In this document: one piece after another, positions 43,105-52,975 of the stretch
Layout of the letters: the number at the start of each line of letters is the position of its first letter
How positions within the stretch are numbered: position 1 is the stretch's first letter
From: Sulfobacillus thermosulfidooxidans
Lineage (GTDB): Bacteria > Bacillota > Sulfobacillia > Sulfobacillales > Sulfobacillaceae
Reading direction: 5' to 3'
Length of the DNA: 64,000 bases
Assembly: GCF_001280565.1 (NCBI RefSeq)
Contig: NZ_LGRO01000001.1
Span: forward strand, 682,001 to 746,000
The notes under the pieces: model-generated
What the model was told of the DNA's origin: nothing
The model's database searches: none
The model's input: the letters and a program-made list of their open reading frames with translations, nothing else
Position numbers and translations under genes: made by a program

Positions 43105-43372
43105 GTTACCCAGAGAAAAGTTTCTGCTATGACGGGGAATTATAATCCGTTAACCACTGACAGCGAACCGAGGACGGTGGAAGCTCGGGCTTTGGCCGGA
43201 TTATTGTCTCACCCCTGAGCATGCTTCCCGAGACCGGCACTGACCGGAGGTAGACGAAGCCGGATGAATTCCGTTATCAGTCGCACGAGTCCTCTTTGAA
43301 CGAAGAGGAGAAGTAAGGGTGGTACCACGCAACCGCGTCCCTTTCAGCCGTCACGGCGAAAGGGATTTTTTA
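43105..43372 (+). promoter_or_regulatory. T-box leader of the ilv-leu operon, leucine specifier CUC
   Basis: Stem I can be drawn with ATAATCCG/CGGATTAT above and GGGG/CCCC below the specifier loop. The loop's 3' strand is TGTCTCA, placing CTC (43208-43210) before the usual A, a leucine codon. The antiterminator core AAGGGTGGTACCACGC is at 43315-43330. The terminator (CCCTTTC/GAAAGGG with inner GCCG/CGGC, then T6) is at 43338-43372. Uncharged tRNA-Leu should permit read-through into ilvN. Confidence 0.92.
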
Positions 43373-43398
43373 TTTGAGATGTAAGGGGGTTTGCACTT

Positions 43399-43935
43399 AT
43401 GAATCCATTTATCGGTGTGGAATTGCAAGATAAGCCAGGCGCAATTCAACGGTTGCTGTTAATGCTTGGACAACGGAACGTAGATATTGAACAAATGACC
43501 ATTAAAAAGGACCGGGACACATCACGACTAACTGTTATGATCGGGATTGCAGGCACGCACGAACGAGCGCAATGGATTCGTCGGCAAATGACCCGGCATC
43601 AAGATGTGACCCGCACCTTTATTGTTAAAAATAGTTACCATACAGTGCTTGTTGCTGCAGTGCCGACACAAAAGCCGGCGCATGTTCCTTTAGTATCCGC
43701 GACACCCATTGATTCCCACGCGGGATATTACACAGTCGCAGGGCCAAGGCATGCCATAGAACAGTGGATTGAAGACAATCATGCCCATGTTTTCGCACTA
43801 TTTCCAAGTTGTTTGACACTTAAGATTAGTGACAAAATGCCAAAAAAATCAGTCTACCACACTCGAGGAGGATGGAATCATGAACGCAAAATTATATTAC
43901 GACGACAACGCCGATCTGAGGTGGTTAACCGGTAA
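43399..43935 (+). CDS. ilvN: Acetolactate synthase small (regulatory) subunit
   Basis: 178 aa. The N-terminal ACT domain ([20 protein letters not shown], then [12 protein letters not shown]) binds the feedback inhibitor, usually valine. The second half is a divergent copy of the IlvN/IlvH C-terminal domain. The last 19 codons overlap the start of ilvC in another frame, so the basic tail is poorly conserved sequence. AAGGGGG precedes ATG 43399. Unusually, the catalytic subunit ilvB is four genes downstream rather than adjacent. Confidence 0.86.
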   Translation: MNPFIGVELQDKPGAIQRLLLMLGQRNVDIEQMTIKKDRDTSRLTVMIGIAGTHERAQWIRRQMTRHQDVTRTFIVKNSYHTVLVAAVPTQKPAHVPLVSATPIDSHAGYYTVAGPRHAIEQWIEDNHAHVFALFPSCLTLKISDKMPKKSVYHTRGGWNHERKIILRRQRRSEVVNR

Positions 43936-44914
43936 AACCGTTGCAGTCATCGGATATGGGAGTCAGGGCCATGCCCATGCATTAAACTTACGCGAGTCTG
44001 GTGTGAACGTGATTATTGGAATTCGGCCGGGACGATCCCGCGACCGGGCGAATGAGCAAGGATTTCAAACCATGGATGTTAAAGATGCAGCCCAGGCCGC
44101 TGATGTCATTCAGATTTTAACGCCAGATCATTTACAAGGGCCCTTATATGAGGAATGCATTAAACCAGGACTCAAACCAGGTAAGGCCTTAGCCTTTGCG
44201 CATGGATTTGCTATCCGGTTTCAACAAATTGTTCCACCTAATGATGTTGACGTTTTTATGGTTGCGCCCAAAGCGCCAGGACATTTGGTCCGAAGGTTAT
44301 ATGTTGAAGGGCAGGGAACTCCGGCACTCGTGGCCGTGGAACAAGATGCGACGGGTCACGCTCTTGATATCGCTCTGGCTTATGCGAAGGGCATTGGAGC
44401 TACACGCGCCGGAGTGATTCAGACCACCTTTGCTGAGGAAACTGAAACAGATTTATTTGGTGAACAAACGGTGTTGTGTGGCGGAGTGTCCCAACTCATC
44501 CAAGCCGGATTTGAGACATTAGTAGAAGCGGGATATCAGCCCGAAATTGCCTATTTTGAAACCCTACATGAATTGAAATTGATTGTTGATCTAATTTATG
44601 AAGGCGGCATGGGAGCCATGTGGTATTCGGTTTCCGATACGGCGGAATATGGCGGGTTAAGTGTGGGACCACGGATTGTAACGCAGGAGACGAAGCAAGA
44701 AATGGCTCAGGTTCTGAAAGACATTCAGGATGGAACCTTTGCGGAACGTTGGATGTCCGAAAATGCCAAAGGACGCCCGGAGTTCAACCGGATGCGACAA
44801 GATGCCCGTGAACATCCCATCGAAACCGTCGGACGCGACTTGCGTTCGATGATGTCGTGGTTGAAACCGTCAGTAGTAGAGGAGGATAGGGTTCAAAAGG
44901 AGGTCAAACCATGA
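43880..44914 (+). CDS. ilvC: Ketol-acid reductoisomerase
   Basis: A 344-aa class I enzyme that rearranges and reduces acetolactate or acetohydroxybutyrate. The N-terminal [17 protein letters not shown] is the nucleotide-binding fingerprint. [12 protein letters not shown], the metal site [12 protein letters not shown] and the C-terminal [17 protein letters not shown] are intact. ATG 43880 follows GAGGAGG. A longer frame from 43829 would lie inside ilvN. It overlaps leuA by four bases. Confidence 0.97.
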   Translation: MNAKLYYDDNADLRWLTGKTVAVIGYGSQGHAHALNLRESGVNVIIGIRPGRSRDRANEQGFQTMDVKDAAQAADVIQILTPDHLQGPLYEECIKPGLKPGKALAFAHGFAIRFQQIVPPNDVDVFMVAPKAPGHLVRRLYVEGQGTPALVAVEQDATGHALDIALAYAKGIGATRAGVIQTTFAEETETDLFGEQTVLCGGVSQLIQAGFETLVEAGYQPEIAYFETLHELKLIVDLIYEGGMGAMWYSVSDTAEYGGLSVGPRIVTQETKQEMAQVLKDIQDGTFAERWMSENAKGRPEFNRMRQDAREHPIETVGRDLRSMMSWLKPSVVEEDRVQKEVKP

Positions 44915-46440
44915 CAGATACTGTCAGGATATTTGATACAACCTTACGAGATGGAGAACAATCCCCTGGTGTGGCGTTAAGTACCCAAGAAAAATTAGCG
45001 ATTGCTGAACAATTGGCGCGTTTAGGCGTGGATTATTTGGAGGCGGGTTTTCCGCAAGCCTCTCCAGGCGATTTCGAAGCGGTGTCGCGGATTGCGGAAA
45101 ATATTAAAGGCCCTACCATTACAGCATTGGCCCGGTGTAACCGTCAGGACATCGAGCAAGCTGCACGAGCACTAGAAAAAGCAGATAAAGCCAGGATTCA
45201 TGTTTTTATTGCAACCTCCCCGATTCATATGCAAGCGAAATTACGGATGACGCCCGAACAGGTGCTAGAACGCATTGACCAGATGGTGCGGGTTGCCCGT
45301 ATGTATGTGGACGACGTGGAATTTTCATGCGAAGATGCCACCCGGTCCCAAGTCGAATTTTTGGTGCAAGCGGGGCAATTAGCAGTGGACGCGGGAGCGA
45401 CCACACTCAATTTCCCTGATACCGTAGGGTATACCACCCCTCGTGAATATTTTCAGCTCATCACGCATCTCAGAAAGGCCATAGCTGATCCTCGCATTAC
45501 ATTGTCTGTTCATTGTCACGATGATTTGGGCTTGGCCGTTGCGAATTCCTTGTCGGGAATTGAAGCAGGATGTCGGCAGGTAGAAGTGGCGGTTAACGGA
45601 ATTGGTGAGAGGGCGGGGAATGCCTCTTTAGAAGAAGTTGTCATGACGTTAACCGCGAGACAGGACCAATATCATGTCCAACATCACATCAAGACACAAG
45701 AAATCTACCGGGCAAGTCAGTTAGTAAGTCAGTTAACGGGAATGCCGGTACAGCCCAATAAAGCCATTGTGGGCAAGAACGCCTTTCGCCATGAATCCGG
45801 TATTCACCAAGATGGCATGTTAAAAGATCGTTCTACTTATGAAATCTTAACGCCTGAAGCCGTCGGTTGGGGTATGACCAAACTTGTGTTAGGCAAGCAT
45901 TCAGGTCGTCATGCGTTGCGTCAACGTTTAGAAGAATTAGGACTTCATGCCACTCCCAGCCAAATCGACCAGATCCAGCAGCGCGTGAAAGCGTTAGGAG
46001 AACTGAAGAATGATATTAACGATCAGGACTTGGAAGCAATCTGGCAAGAAGAAGTCGGGCAAGTTCGCCGATCACGGCATACGGAATTAGTTCATTGGCA
46101 AGTCAGTACAGGAAGTCATAATCGACCTGTGGCCTATGTTTCCGTCCGCGTTGGCCAAGAAATTCGAGAGGACTCTGGGAGTGGCGATGGGCCTGTACAT
46201 GCTCTCTTTCAAGCTTTTTCTCGTGCCTTGTCGCTGGATCATGTGCAATTAACTTCTTATCATCTGGCACCGATTTCACCTGGAGAAGCGGGACTCGCCT
46301 CAGTACGTGTCGAAATTCATGGATATGATTGCGAAACCCGGGGTCAAGCCGCAGATAGTGATGTGATGAAGGCCACCGCTGTGGCGCTTCATGAGGCCTT
46401 AGCTTATCTCTTTGAGCGGGCCCAAAATGTCGTGGCATAA
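44911..46440 (+). CDS. leuA: 2-Isopropylmalate synthase
   Basis: 509 aa. It condenses ketoisovalerate with acetyl-CoA, the committed step to leucine. The DRE-TIM barrel opens [16 protein letters not shown]. Metal and substrate motifs are [15 protein letters not shown] and [15 protein letters not shown]. The linker carries [18 protein letters not shown], split by family into two signatures, and [10 protein letters not shown]. The C-terminal regulatory domain for leucine feedback is present from about residue 390. AGGAGGTC lies before the ATG. Confidence 0.97.
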   Translation: MTDTVRIFDTTLRDGEQSPGVALSTQEKLAIAEQLARLGVDYLEAGFPQASPGDFEAVSRIAENIKGPTITALARCNRQDIEQAARALEKADKARIHVFIATSPIHMQAKLRMTPEQVLERIDQMVRVARMYVDDVEFSCEDATRSQVEFLVQAGQLAVDAGATTLNFPDTVGYTTPREYFQLITHLRKAIADPRITLSVHCHDDLGLAVANSLSGIEAGCRQVEVAVNGIGERAGNASLEEVVMTLTARQDQYHVQHHIKTQEIYRASQLVSQLTGMPVQPNKAIVGKNAFRHESGIHQDGMLKDRSTYEILTPEAVGWGMTKLVLGKHSGRHALRQRLEELGLHATPSQIDQIQQRVKALGELKNDINDQDLEAIWQEEVGQVRRSRHTELVHWQVSTGSHNRPVAYVSVRVGQEIREDSGSGDGPVHALFQAFSRALSLDHVQLTSYHLAPISPGEAGLASVRVEIHGYDCETRGQAADSDVMKATAVALHEALAYLFERAQNVVA

Positions 46441-46466
46441 AAACAGAGCGTATTTAGGAGGATACT

Positions 46467-47549
46467 ATGGCGAATCACCAACTTTTAGTTTTGGCGGGAG
46501 ACGGTATCGGACCAGAAGTGACAGGCGCTGCATTACAAGTGCTCGAGAGGGTGGCTGAAATTGGGGGATGGGTTGTTGAAATCGAACGCGCCGATATTGG
46601 CGGATCTGCGATAGATGCTTATGGGGATCCATTTCCAGAAAAAACGCAACGGGCTATCGACAAATCCTCCGCAGTGTTGTTAGGAGCCGTCGGTGGACCC
46701 AAATGGGATCAGGCCCCCAAAAGACCTGAGGCTGGTCTCCTCGCGATGCGTCAATACATGGGATTATGGGCAAATTTGCGTCCCTATCACATTTTTAAAG
46801 GGTTAGAGCATCTTTCGCCATTACGCAAGACCCATGTTGATGGCATCATTTTTCGGGAACTCACGGGAGGATTGTATTTTGGTGAGCCCCGAGGGCGCCG
46901 GTTTTTGCCGGGCGATCTCGAAGTGATTGACACCTTGCAATATCGGCGCTCGGAAATGTGGCGCATTATCAAATTGGCTTTTGAGTATGCACGAGACCAT
47001 CACCTGACCTTAACATCTGTTGATAAGGCTAATGTTTTAGAAAGCTCACGGGTATGGCGTGAAGTGACTGATGAATTGTCCAAGCAATTTCCCGATGTGC
47101 CGGTTGTTCACCGTTATGTTGATGCCGCCGCTATGGATTTAGTTTTGAACCCCGACCGGTACCAAGTCATCGTGACGGAAAACTTGTTTGGCGATATCCT
47201 TAGCGACTTGGCGGGAGGCTTAGTGGGTTCATTAGGACTTCTCGGTTCGTCATCCGTGGCTGGCACGCCTGGAACACGGGGGCTATTTGAGCCGGTACAC
47301 GGCTCGGCACCGGACATTGCGGGAAAAGGTATCGCCAATCCGACAGGTGCAATGTTATCCCTAGCCTATCTCGTAGGGTGGAGTTGGTCAGAGACAGAAG
47401 CCCAACAGTTGATTGAATCAGCGGTGGCTGAAAGCTTGGCGGAAGGACCACATACGCCTGACTTGGGAGGGAGTGCCAGCACCGAAGAATTTACCGATTC
47501 GGTCATACAACGTCTTGAACACATTTGGCAAAGGAGGAAGATATCATGA
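46467..47549 (+). CDS. leuB: 3-Isopropylmalate dehydrogenase
   Basis: 360 aa. NAD-dependent oxidative decarboxylation of 3-isopropylmalate. Motifs are LAGDGIGPEVTGAAL at the N-terminus, LLGAVGGPKWD, FRELTGGLYFGEPRG, SVDKANVLESSR, and the signature NLFGDILSDLAGGLVGSLGL. AGGAGGAT precedes ATG. leuC and leuD, the isomerase needed between LeuA and LeuB, are not in the window. Confidence 0.97.
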   Translation: MANHQLLVLAGDGIGPEVTGAALQVLERVAEIGGWVVEIERADIGGSAIDAYGDPFPEKTQRAIDKSSAVLLGAVGGPKWDQAPKRPEAGLLAMRQYMGLWANLRPYHIFKGLEHLSPLRKTHVDGIIFRELTGGLYFGEPRGRRFLPGDLEVIDTLQYRRSEMWRIIKLAFEYARDHHLTLTSVDKANVLESSRVWREVTDELSKQFPDVPVVHRYVDAAAMDLVLNPDRYQVIVTENLFGDILSDLAGGLVGSLGLLGSSSVAGTPGTRGLFEPVHGSAPDIAGKGIANPTGAMLSLAYLVGWSWSETEAQQLIESAVAESLAEGPHTPDLGGSASTEEFTDSVIQRLEHIWQRRKIS

Positions 47550-49213
47550 CTGGAGCAGAATTAACCTGGGAAGTGTTATCACGATTAGGTACCACGGTTG
47601 TGTTTGGAGTTCCTGGTGGTGCAATTTTGCCGTTGGTTGACGCGTTAGCGACACGTCAAAATGATCCCATTGAATTTGTGGTTTCTCGCCATGAAGCGGC
47701 ATCCATCCATGCAGCGGACGGCTATGCACGAGTAACAGGAAAACCGGCTATCGTTTTGGCAACCTCTGGACCTGGCGGCACCAATGTCATTACCGGACTG
47801 GTCACGGCTATGACGGATTCCGTGCCGATAGTCCTGGTTTTAGGGCAAGTACCGACAACGTTAATCGGGACTGATGCTTTTCAAGAAGCTGACTTGTTTA
47901 GTATGACGATGCCCGTTGTTAAACACAGTTGGCGTATTACGGAACCCCAAGAAGTGGCCGATGTTCTGCTGCAAGCATGGGAGACGGCGCGTAGCGGACG
48001 TCCGGGGCCAGTTGTTGTCGAGTTCCCGAAAAATATTCAATTCATGCAATGCCCGGAATGGAAGGGATTGCCTGCAACCAACGCATCTGAAATCGAATGG
48101 GAAGAAAAGCCGATTACATGGGCACGAGCGAAGTCCTATTTGCGTTCGGCTTCTCGGCCGTTACTGTATGTGGGTGGAGGAGTCGTCTCTAGTGGCACGC
48201 AAGATTATGTCATGCAATTTGCAGAAACTTATGATTGCCCGGTTGCACACACCTTAATGGGCATCGGAGCCTTTCCTAGTACACATCCCAAGGCATTGGG
48301 GATGTTAGGCATGCATGGGACCTGGTATGCTAACAATGCTATGCAACATGCCGATTTAGTTATTGCGCTAGGGGCGCGATTTGATGATCGGGTCACAGGT
48401 AAACTAGATGAGTTTGCGCCTAACGCACGGATTATTCATGTCGATGTGGATGCCGCCGAATTAAGCAAGTTGGTTCGGCCCAACGTTGCTATTCATGGAG
48501 ATTTACGGCGCGTTTTACCGAAAATGCTGAAAATCGTACCGAATACGACGCATTCTGAATGGTGGGATACTATTAATCAGTGGAAAGCGTCTCACCCGTT
48601 ACGGATTAATCCGGCGCCCGAAGGCACCATTGCCTCTCCCGCGGTGATGCAGGTCATCAACCGTCATTTACGACCCGATGACATTGTGGTAACCGAGGTG
48701 GGACAACATCAAATGTGGGGAGCGCTCTTTCTCCGCCGGGAAAAGCCTCGCACGTTTCTTACCTCGGGTGGTGCGGGAACCATGGGATATGGGTTTCCAG
48801 CCGCTATGGGTGCGCAATTTGCTGCAGGCAATAATCGCGTCATTTTAATTGCTGGAGATGGGAGCTTCCAAATGAATCTCCAAGAGTTAGCTACCGTCGT
48901 TCAATACAACATTCCTATCTGGATGATTGTTTTGAACAATGAGGGTCACGGTATGGTACGGCAATGGCAAGATCTTTTTCATGGCAAACGCCGTATTGGT
49001 GTGGACTTGGTGAATCCCGATTTTGTCCGATTAGCTGAGTCCTTCGGTATTCATGGATTTAGTGTGAATTCTGAAGAGGCGTTAGACGAAGCTTTGCGCA
49101 TTATGGAGTCCATTAATGGCCCGGTATTGTTGGAAGTAATGGTCCCCAAAGATGAGCATGTATTTCCCATGGTCCCTGCTGGGCAACCATTGTCGATGGT
49201 GCTAGAAGGTTAA
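47546..49213 (+). CDS. ilvB: Acetolactate synthase large subunit
   Basis: A 555-aa ThDP/FAD enzyme that makes acetolactate and acetohydroxybutyrate. The catalytic Glu is in VSRHEAASIHAADGYAR. RPGPVVVEFPKNIQ, GARFDDRVTGKLDEF and the ThDP motif GDGSFQMNLQELATV to NNEGHGMVRQWQ are intact. ATG 47546 has AAAGGAGG eight bases upstream and overlaps the leuB stop by four bases. It is separated from its regulatory subunit gene by ilvC-leuA-leuB. Confidence 0.96.
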   Translation: MTGAELTWEVLSRLGTTVVFGVPGGAILPLVDALATRQNDPIEFVVSRHEAASIHAADGYARVTGKPAIVLATSGPGGTNVITGLVTAMTDSVPIVLVLGQVPTTLIGTDAFQEADLFSMTMPVVKHSWRITEPQEVADVLLQAWETARSGRPGPVVVEFPKNIQFMQCPEWKGLPATNASEIEWEEKPITWARAKSYLRSASRPLLYVGGGVVSSGTQDYVMQFAETYDCPVAHTLMGIGAFPSTHPKALGMLGMHGTWYANNAMQHADLVIALGARFDDRVTGKLDEFAPNARIIHVDVDAAELSKLVRPNVAIHGDLRRVLPKMLKIVPNTTHSEWWDTINQWKASHPLRINPAPEGTIASPAVMQVINRHLRPDDIVVTEVGQHQMWGALFLRREKPRTFLTSGGAGTMGYGFPAAMGAQFAAGNNRVILIAGDGSFQMNLQELATVVQYNIPIWMIVLNNEGHGMVRQWQDLFHGKRRIGVDLVNPDFVRLAESFGIHGFSVNSEEALDEALRIMESINGPVLLEVMVPKDEHVFPMVPAGQPLSMVLEG

Positions 49214-49255
49214 GATGGGATATCGCAAGAGATGCATATACAGGAGGCGCGCACA

Positions 49256-50155
49256 ATGAGTGAACTAAAAATCTTCTTCAACGGGGCCATGGTACCCGCC
49301 GCGGAAGCACGTGTGTCCGTATTCGATCATGGGTTTCTTTATGGGGACGGCATCTTTGAAGGCATTCGGGCCTACGAAGGCCGTGTATTTAAATTAGAAG
49401 AACACTTAGACCGTTTATTTGATTCCGCGAAAAGTATCCTATTAGATATTCCCTATACACGCGAAGAACTTGCAGAAGCTGTCTGTCAGACCGTTCGCGA
49501 GAACGGTCTGACAGATGCCTATATTCGTCTAGTCGTATCCCGCGGTCCGGGGGATTTAGGTTTGGATCCAACGAAATGTTCTCAGCCCAGCGTCATTATT
49601 ATCGCTGATCGCATTAAATTATATCCCGAGGAACTTTATCAACGTGGCTTAGAATTAGCGGCGGTATCGACGAGGCGTCCGGCTACGGATGTTTTAAATC
49701 CCTCCATAAAATCTTTAAATTACTTAAATAATATTTTGGCCAAGATTGAGGCTAATTTGCGCGGACTTCCCGAAGTCGTACTGCTTAATCACCAGGGTTA
49801 CGTGGTGGAAGGAACGGGCGACAATATTTTTATTGTTCGCCAAGGGGTCTTGATTACTCCCCCAACCTATGCAGGAATTCTTAATGGAATAACCCGCCAG
49901 GTTGTGATCGCTTTAGCGCGAGAGATGGGGATAACTTGCCGGGAAGAAAACATCACATTGCATGACTTATATACGGCCGATGAATGTTTCTTAACTGGAA
50001 CGGCTGCGGAAGTAATTCCGGCTGTGATGTGTGACGGACGTGTCATTGGCACGGGCCATGTGGGCCCCATAACGGCTAAAGTGCTGACCGCCTTTCGGGA
50101 CTATTCTCGGTCTTCGGGTGTTCCGGTATATGACACGGATGTGGCGACTGCATGA
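49256..50155 (+). CDS. ilvE: Branched-chain amino acid aminotransferase (class IV)
   Basis: A 299-aa fold-type IV PLP enzyme that transfers the amino group to the keto acids of Leu, Ile and Val. FDHGFLYGDGIFEGIRAYEG is typical of short IlvE, in two overlapping signatures. The PLP Lys lies in NPSIKSLNYLNNILAK, and EGTGDNIFIVRQG and GITRQVVIALAREMG bind cofactor. ATG 49256 follows CAGGAGG. D-amino acid transaminases share this fold, but the operon supports IlvE. The pheA start overlaps its stop by four bases. Confidence 0.93.
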   Translation: MSELKIFFNGAMVPAAEARVSVFDHGFLYGDGIFEGIRAYEGRVFKLEEHLDRLFDSAKSILLDIPYTREELAEAVCQTVRENGLTDAYIRLVVSRGPGDLGLDPTKCSQPSVIIIADRIKLYPEELYQRGLELAAVSTRRPATDVLNPSIKSLNYLNNILAKIEANLRGLPEVVLLNHQGYVVEGTGDNIFIVRQGVLITPPTYAGILNGITRQVVIALAREMGITCREENITLHDLYTADECFLTGTAAEVIPAVMCDGRVIGTGHVGPITAKVLTAFRDYSRSSGVPVYDTDVATA

Positions 50156-50979
50156 TTGACGGAACAGTCATTTATTATCAGGGGTCTCCGGGCGCCTTTA
50201 GTGAGGCGGCCATTCTGTCGCATTGGCCCCATGCGATTCCTCAAGGGTTTCCTACGTTTGCCGAGACATTCCAGGCATTGCAAGACAATCCCAATGCGGT
50301 GGGGTTATTGCCCATTGAAAATGCCTACCGTGGACCTGTCTACGATGTGTTAGATTTACTAACCGCCTCAACCCTGTCCATTTGGGCTGAGGCGGTTCAA
50401 CCCGTTGAATTGGCATTAATGGCGTATGGCCATTCCGATTTGTCCCGTATTAAAAAGGTTCGTTCTCATCCCCAAGCCTTAATGCAGAGTCAAATGTTTT
50501 GCCGTGAGCATGGACTTATAGTAGAAGTGGCGTTAGACACTGCTGGCAGCGCCAAGGAATTGTTAGAATCCCGGAGAGAAGATATTGGAGCAATTGCTAG
50601 TCCCAGAGCTGCTGAAATTTATGGCCTCAATATTGTACGACGAGGAATTCAGGATCATCCGGATAACCGTACACGATTTTGGCTATTGAGTCAGCGACCG
50701 ATTCATCTCACATCCCCATTGAATCGGATGAAGACAAGTGCGGTGTTTGATTTACCAGATAAACCAGGGGCTTTAGTGAATTATTTGCTATGGTATAAGA
50801 AATTTGGGCTAAATCTCTCGAAGGTCGAATCGCGGCCAAGACCTGGCGCACCATTTGCATACCGCTTTTGGATTGATGTTGTGGGAGATGCCCCAAGCCT
50901 CGATCAGGCTTGGGAAAGTGGCCTGTCTGACTTGGAATGGTTTAGACGGTTGGGGACTTATCCTGTTTTGAGTGAATGA
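50152..50979 (+). CDS. pheA: Prephenate dehydratase
   Basis: 275 aa. Converts prephenate to phenylpyruvate for phenylalanine. The catalytic domain starts YYQGSPGAFSEAAI, with GLLPIENAYRGPVYDVLDLL and the TRFW motif (DNRTRFWLLSQ) near residue 180. The C-terminal ACT domain (FDLPDKPGALVNYLLWYKKF, then LNLSKVESRP) senses phenylalanine. The overlap with ilvE (ATGA) places it in the leucine T-box-controlled operon. IlvE could also transaminate phenylpyruvate. Confidence 0.94.
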   Translation: MIDGTVIYYQGSPGAFSEAAILSHWPHAIPQGFPTFAETFQALQDNPNAVGLLPIENAYRGPVYDVLDLLTASTLSIWAEAVQPVELALMAYGHSDLSRIKKVRSHPQALMQSQMFCREHGLIVEVALDTAGSAKELLESRREDIGAIASPRAAEIYGLNIVRRGIQDHPDNRTRFWLLSQRPIHLTSPLNRMKTSAVFDLPDKPGALVNYLLWYKKFGLNLSKVESRPRPGAPFAYRFWIDVVGDAPSLDQAWESGLSDLEWFRRLGTYPVLSE

Positions 50980-51055
50980 CTCGACTTTGGAAAATCAAAA
51001 ATAGGTTCCACGAAATTGGTGATATGATAACACTATATTATTAATGACACAGGAA

Positions 51056-51093
51056 CAAGGCATTCGAGGTGTTATTAAGAATGTCTTGTTTTT
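51056..51093 (+). terminator. Hairpin with T run between pheA and the thi genes
   Basis: CAAGGCATTC pairs with GAATGTCTTG (one G-T pair) and is followed by five T residues. It most simply terminates the ilv-leu-pheA transcript. A TTGGTG/TATTAA promoter-like pair at 51016-51044 would place it in the leader of the next operon, where it could act as an attenuator. Confidence 0.75.
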
Positions 51094-51116
51094 CGCGCGT
51101 TAAAGGAGGGCTGTTT

Positions 51117-52184
51117 TTGCCAAGCTCAGAACTGCCGATTATTGGAAAAATATCGCCGGAAGCATTTCGGGATTATGTTTATCCGAATTTAGGCGAGAAA
51201 AGACCTGAAGTGCTTGTCGGACCACAGTCCGGTGTGGACATTGCGATTACCCGAGTTGCCCCGGGCACGGTGATGGCGACAACAACTGATCCAGTCTTTA
51301 TTGTACCCGCTTATGGCTGGGAACGGGCTGCATGGTTTGCCGTCCATATTCTGGCCTCGGACGCGGCTACATCAGGCTTGCCGCCTTCATTAATGACTGT
51401 GGATTTGAATCTTCCTTTGAGTATCACCACAGCCGAATTTGAGAAGCTGTGGACAGCCTTTGCTCGTACGTGCCAACAACTGGGAATTGCCATTATCTCC
51501 GGACACACAGCTCGTTATGAAGGCTGCGCATATCCCATGGTGGGAGGCGCTACCGTGATGAGTATCGGTCCGGAAGAGCGTTATATAACCACCGGTATGG
51601 CGGAAAAGGGCGATATGGTATTGTGCACCAAAGGGGCAGCCATTGAAGCCACCGGTCTTTTTGCGGCAACTTTTCCCGATTATATCCGACAACAGGTTGG
51701 AGAGGACATTTGGAAACAAGCCGATGCGCTGTTTGATCAAATGACCGTGGTAGAAGACGCTCGAATTGCAGCGGAACAAGGGGTTCGTGCAGAAGGTGTG
51801 ACCGCCATGCATGACGCTACCGAATGTGGGGTGATAGGGGGAGTCTACGAAATTGCCGAAGCGTCGAATCTCGGCGTTGTTTTGCAAGACGATAAGATTA
51901 TTGTCCGGCCTGAGACACAAGCCATTTGCAATTTAACAGGAATTGATCCCTTGATTTCGATTAGTGAAGGCACATTACTGTTAACCGTGAAACCTCATGC
52001 AGTTGATAAGGTAATGGCTGCATTGGCAGCACGTCATATTGACGTATCGGTCATTGGCGAAATGCGTGATGCCTCAGAAGGCATGTGGCGGGAAAAGCAG
52101 GGCAAACGAATACCGTTGGAGCACCCGCGGATTGATCCGTTTTGGGCTGCCTTTGGCCGATTGGCTCAAGGAGGTCACGTCTAA
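51117..52184 (+). CDS. AIR synthase-related (PurM/HypE/ThiL-fold) protein
   Basis: A 355-aa protein of the PurM superfamily. The N-terminal ATP-binding part contains the Asp in TTTDPVFIVPAYG and LASDAATSGLPP, corresponding to the metal loops, then ISGHTARYEGCAYPMVGGAT. The C-terminal part includes TAMHDATECGVIGGVYEIAEA, typical of HypE-like members. Overlap with thiD (TAATG) suggests a thiamine-related kinase role, possibly replacing ThiL, but a generic AIR-synthase-like function cannot be excluded. TTG 51117 has AAAGGAGGG six bases upstream. No TPP riboswitch was recognised upstream. Confidence 0.78.
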   Translation: MPSSELPIIGKISPEAFRDYVYPNLGEKRPEVLVGPQSGVDIAITRVAPGTVMATTTDPVFIVPAYGWERAAWFAVHILASDAATSGLPPSLMTVDLNLPLSITTAEFEKLWTAFARTCQQLGIAIISGHTARYEGCAYPMVGGATVMSIGPEERYITTGMAEKGDMVLCTKGAAIEATGLFAATFPDYIRQQVGEDIWKQADALFDQMTVVEDARIAAEQGVRAEGVTAMHDATECGVIGGVYEIAEASNLGVVLQDDKIIVRPETQAICNLTGIDPLISISEGTLLLTVKPHAVDKVMAALAARHIDVSVIGEMRDASEGMWREKQGKRIPLEHPRIDPFWAAFGRLAQGGHV

Positions 52185-52975
52185 TGGTTGCCAGAGCTCT
52201 AACTATTGCGGGATCGGACTCCGGAGGAGGAGCCGGTATTCAAGCCGATTTAAAAACATTTTCCGCTTTTTCAGTATATGGCATGTCAGCGATTACAGCG
52301 GTGACGGTTCAAGACACGATGGGGGTATATCGAATTGTCGCGATTGATCCCGACATTGTCGCACAACAAATTGATGTCGTAATTCGCGACTTAGGAGTAG
52401 ACGCCATAAAAATTGGCATGCTCTTTTCTGCGGAAATAATTGATGCGGTTGTCGATCGATTGCGCCATTATCCAAACATTCCGGTCATTTTAGATCCCGT
52501 CATGCGCGCCAAGGGAGGGACATCGTTGTTAAGTCCTGGGGCGGAAAATCAAATGCGTGAACAATTGCTCCCACTTGCTACCGTTATTACACCAAATCTT
52601 CCTGAAGCGGAAGCGTTAACGGGTCGGATGATTCGTTCTCCTGAAGATATGCGTAGTGCTGGAACGGCATTGCTCCAATATGGTGTTCCTTATGTGCTCG
52701 TTAAGGGAGGACATCTCGAGGGATATCCTGCCAATGACTTGCTCTTGTCTGAGCATGAAGAATTATGGCTCGAAGCGCCCCGGCTAAATACGGTGAATAC
52801 TCACGGTACCGGCTGTACATTATCTAGTGCGATTGCTGCGGGTCTTGCCCAAGGTCACGATGTGTCCCAGTCCGTAATCCAAGCTAAGAACTATGTGACT
52901 CAAGCAATTTCAGAGGCTCCATCTTTGGGCCATGGACATGGTCCATTATGGCATTTTCCGGGGAATCGTCTATGA
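52184..52975 (+). CDS. thiD: Hydroxymethylpyrimidine (phosphate) kinase
   Basis: A 263-aa ribokinase-fold enzyme that phosphorylates HMP and HMP-P for thiamine synthesis. The opening LTIAGSDSGGGAGIQADLKTF, in its two halves, is diagnostic. VLDPVMRAKGGTSLL and the anion-hole/catalytic Asp region NTHGTGCTLSSAIAAGLA follow (GTGC motif, with Cys in the Asp-neighbouring position as usual for ThiD). AAGGAGG lies before ATG 52184. It overlaps thiE by four bases. Confidence 0.95.
   Translation: MVARALTIAGSDSGGGAGIQADLKTFSAFSVYGMSAITAVTVQDTMGVYRIVAIDPDIVAQQIDVVIRDLGVDAIKIGMLFSAEIIDAVVDRLRHYPNIPVILDPVMRAKGGTSLLSPGAENQMREQLLPLATVITPNLPEAEALTGRMIRSPEDMRSAGTALLQYGVPYVLVKGGHLEGYPANDLLLSEHEELWLEAPRLNTVNTHGTGCTLSSAIAAGLAQGHDVSQSVIQAKNYVTQAISEAPSLGHGHGPLWHFPGNRL

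Noticed and set aside
50980-51116. Possible TPP riboswitch before the thi genes
   Set aside because: No THI-box core (CTGAGA and partner) found; only a simple hairpin with a T run is present.
51390-51920. 176-codon minus-strand frame inside the PurM-like gene
   Set aside because: Shadow frame; the PurM-like gene has clear motifs and a ribosome binding site.
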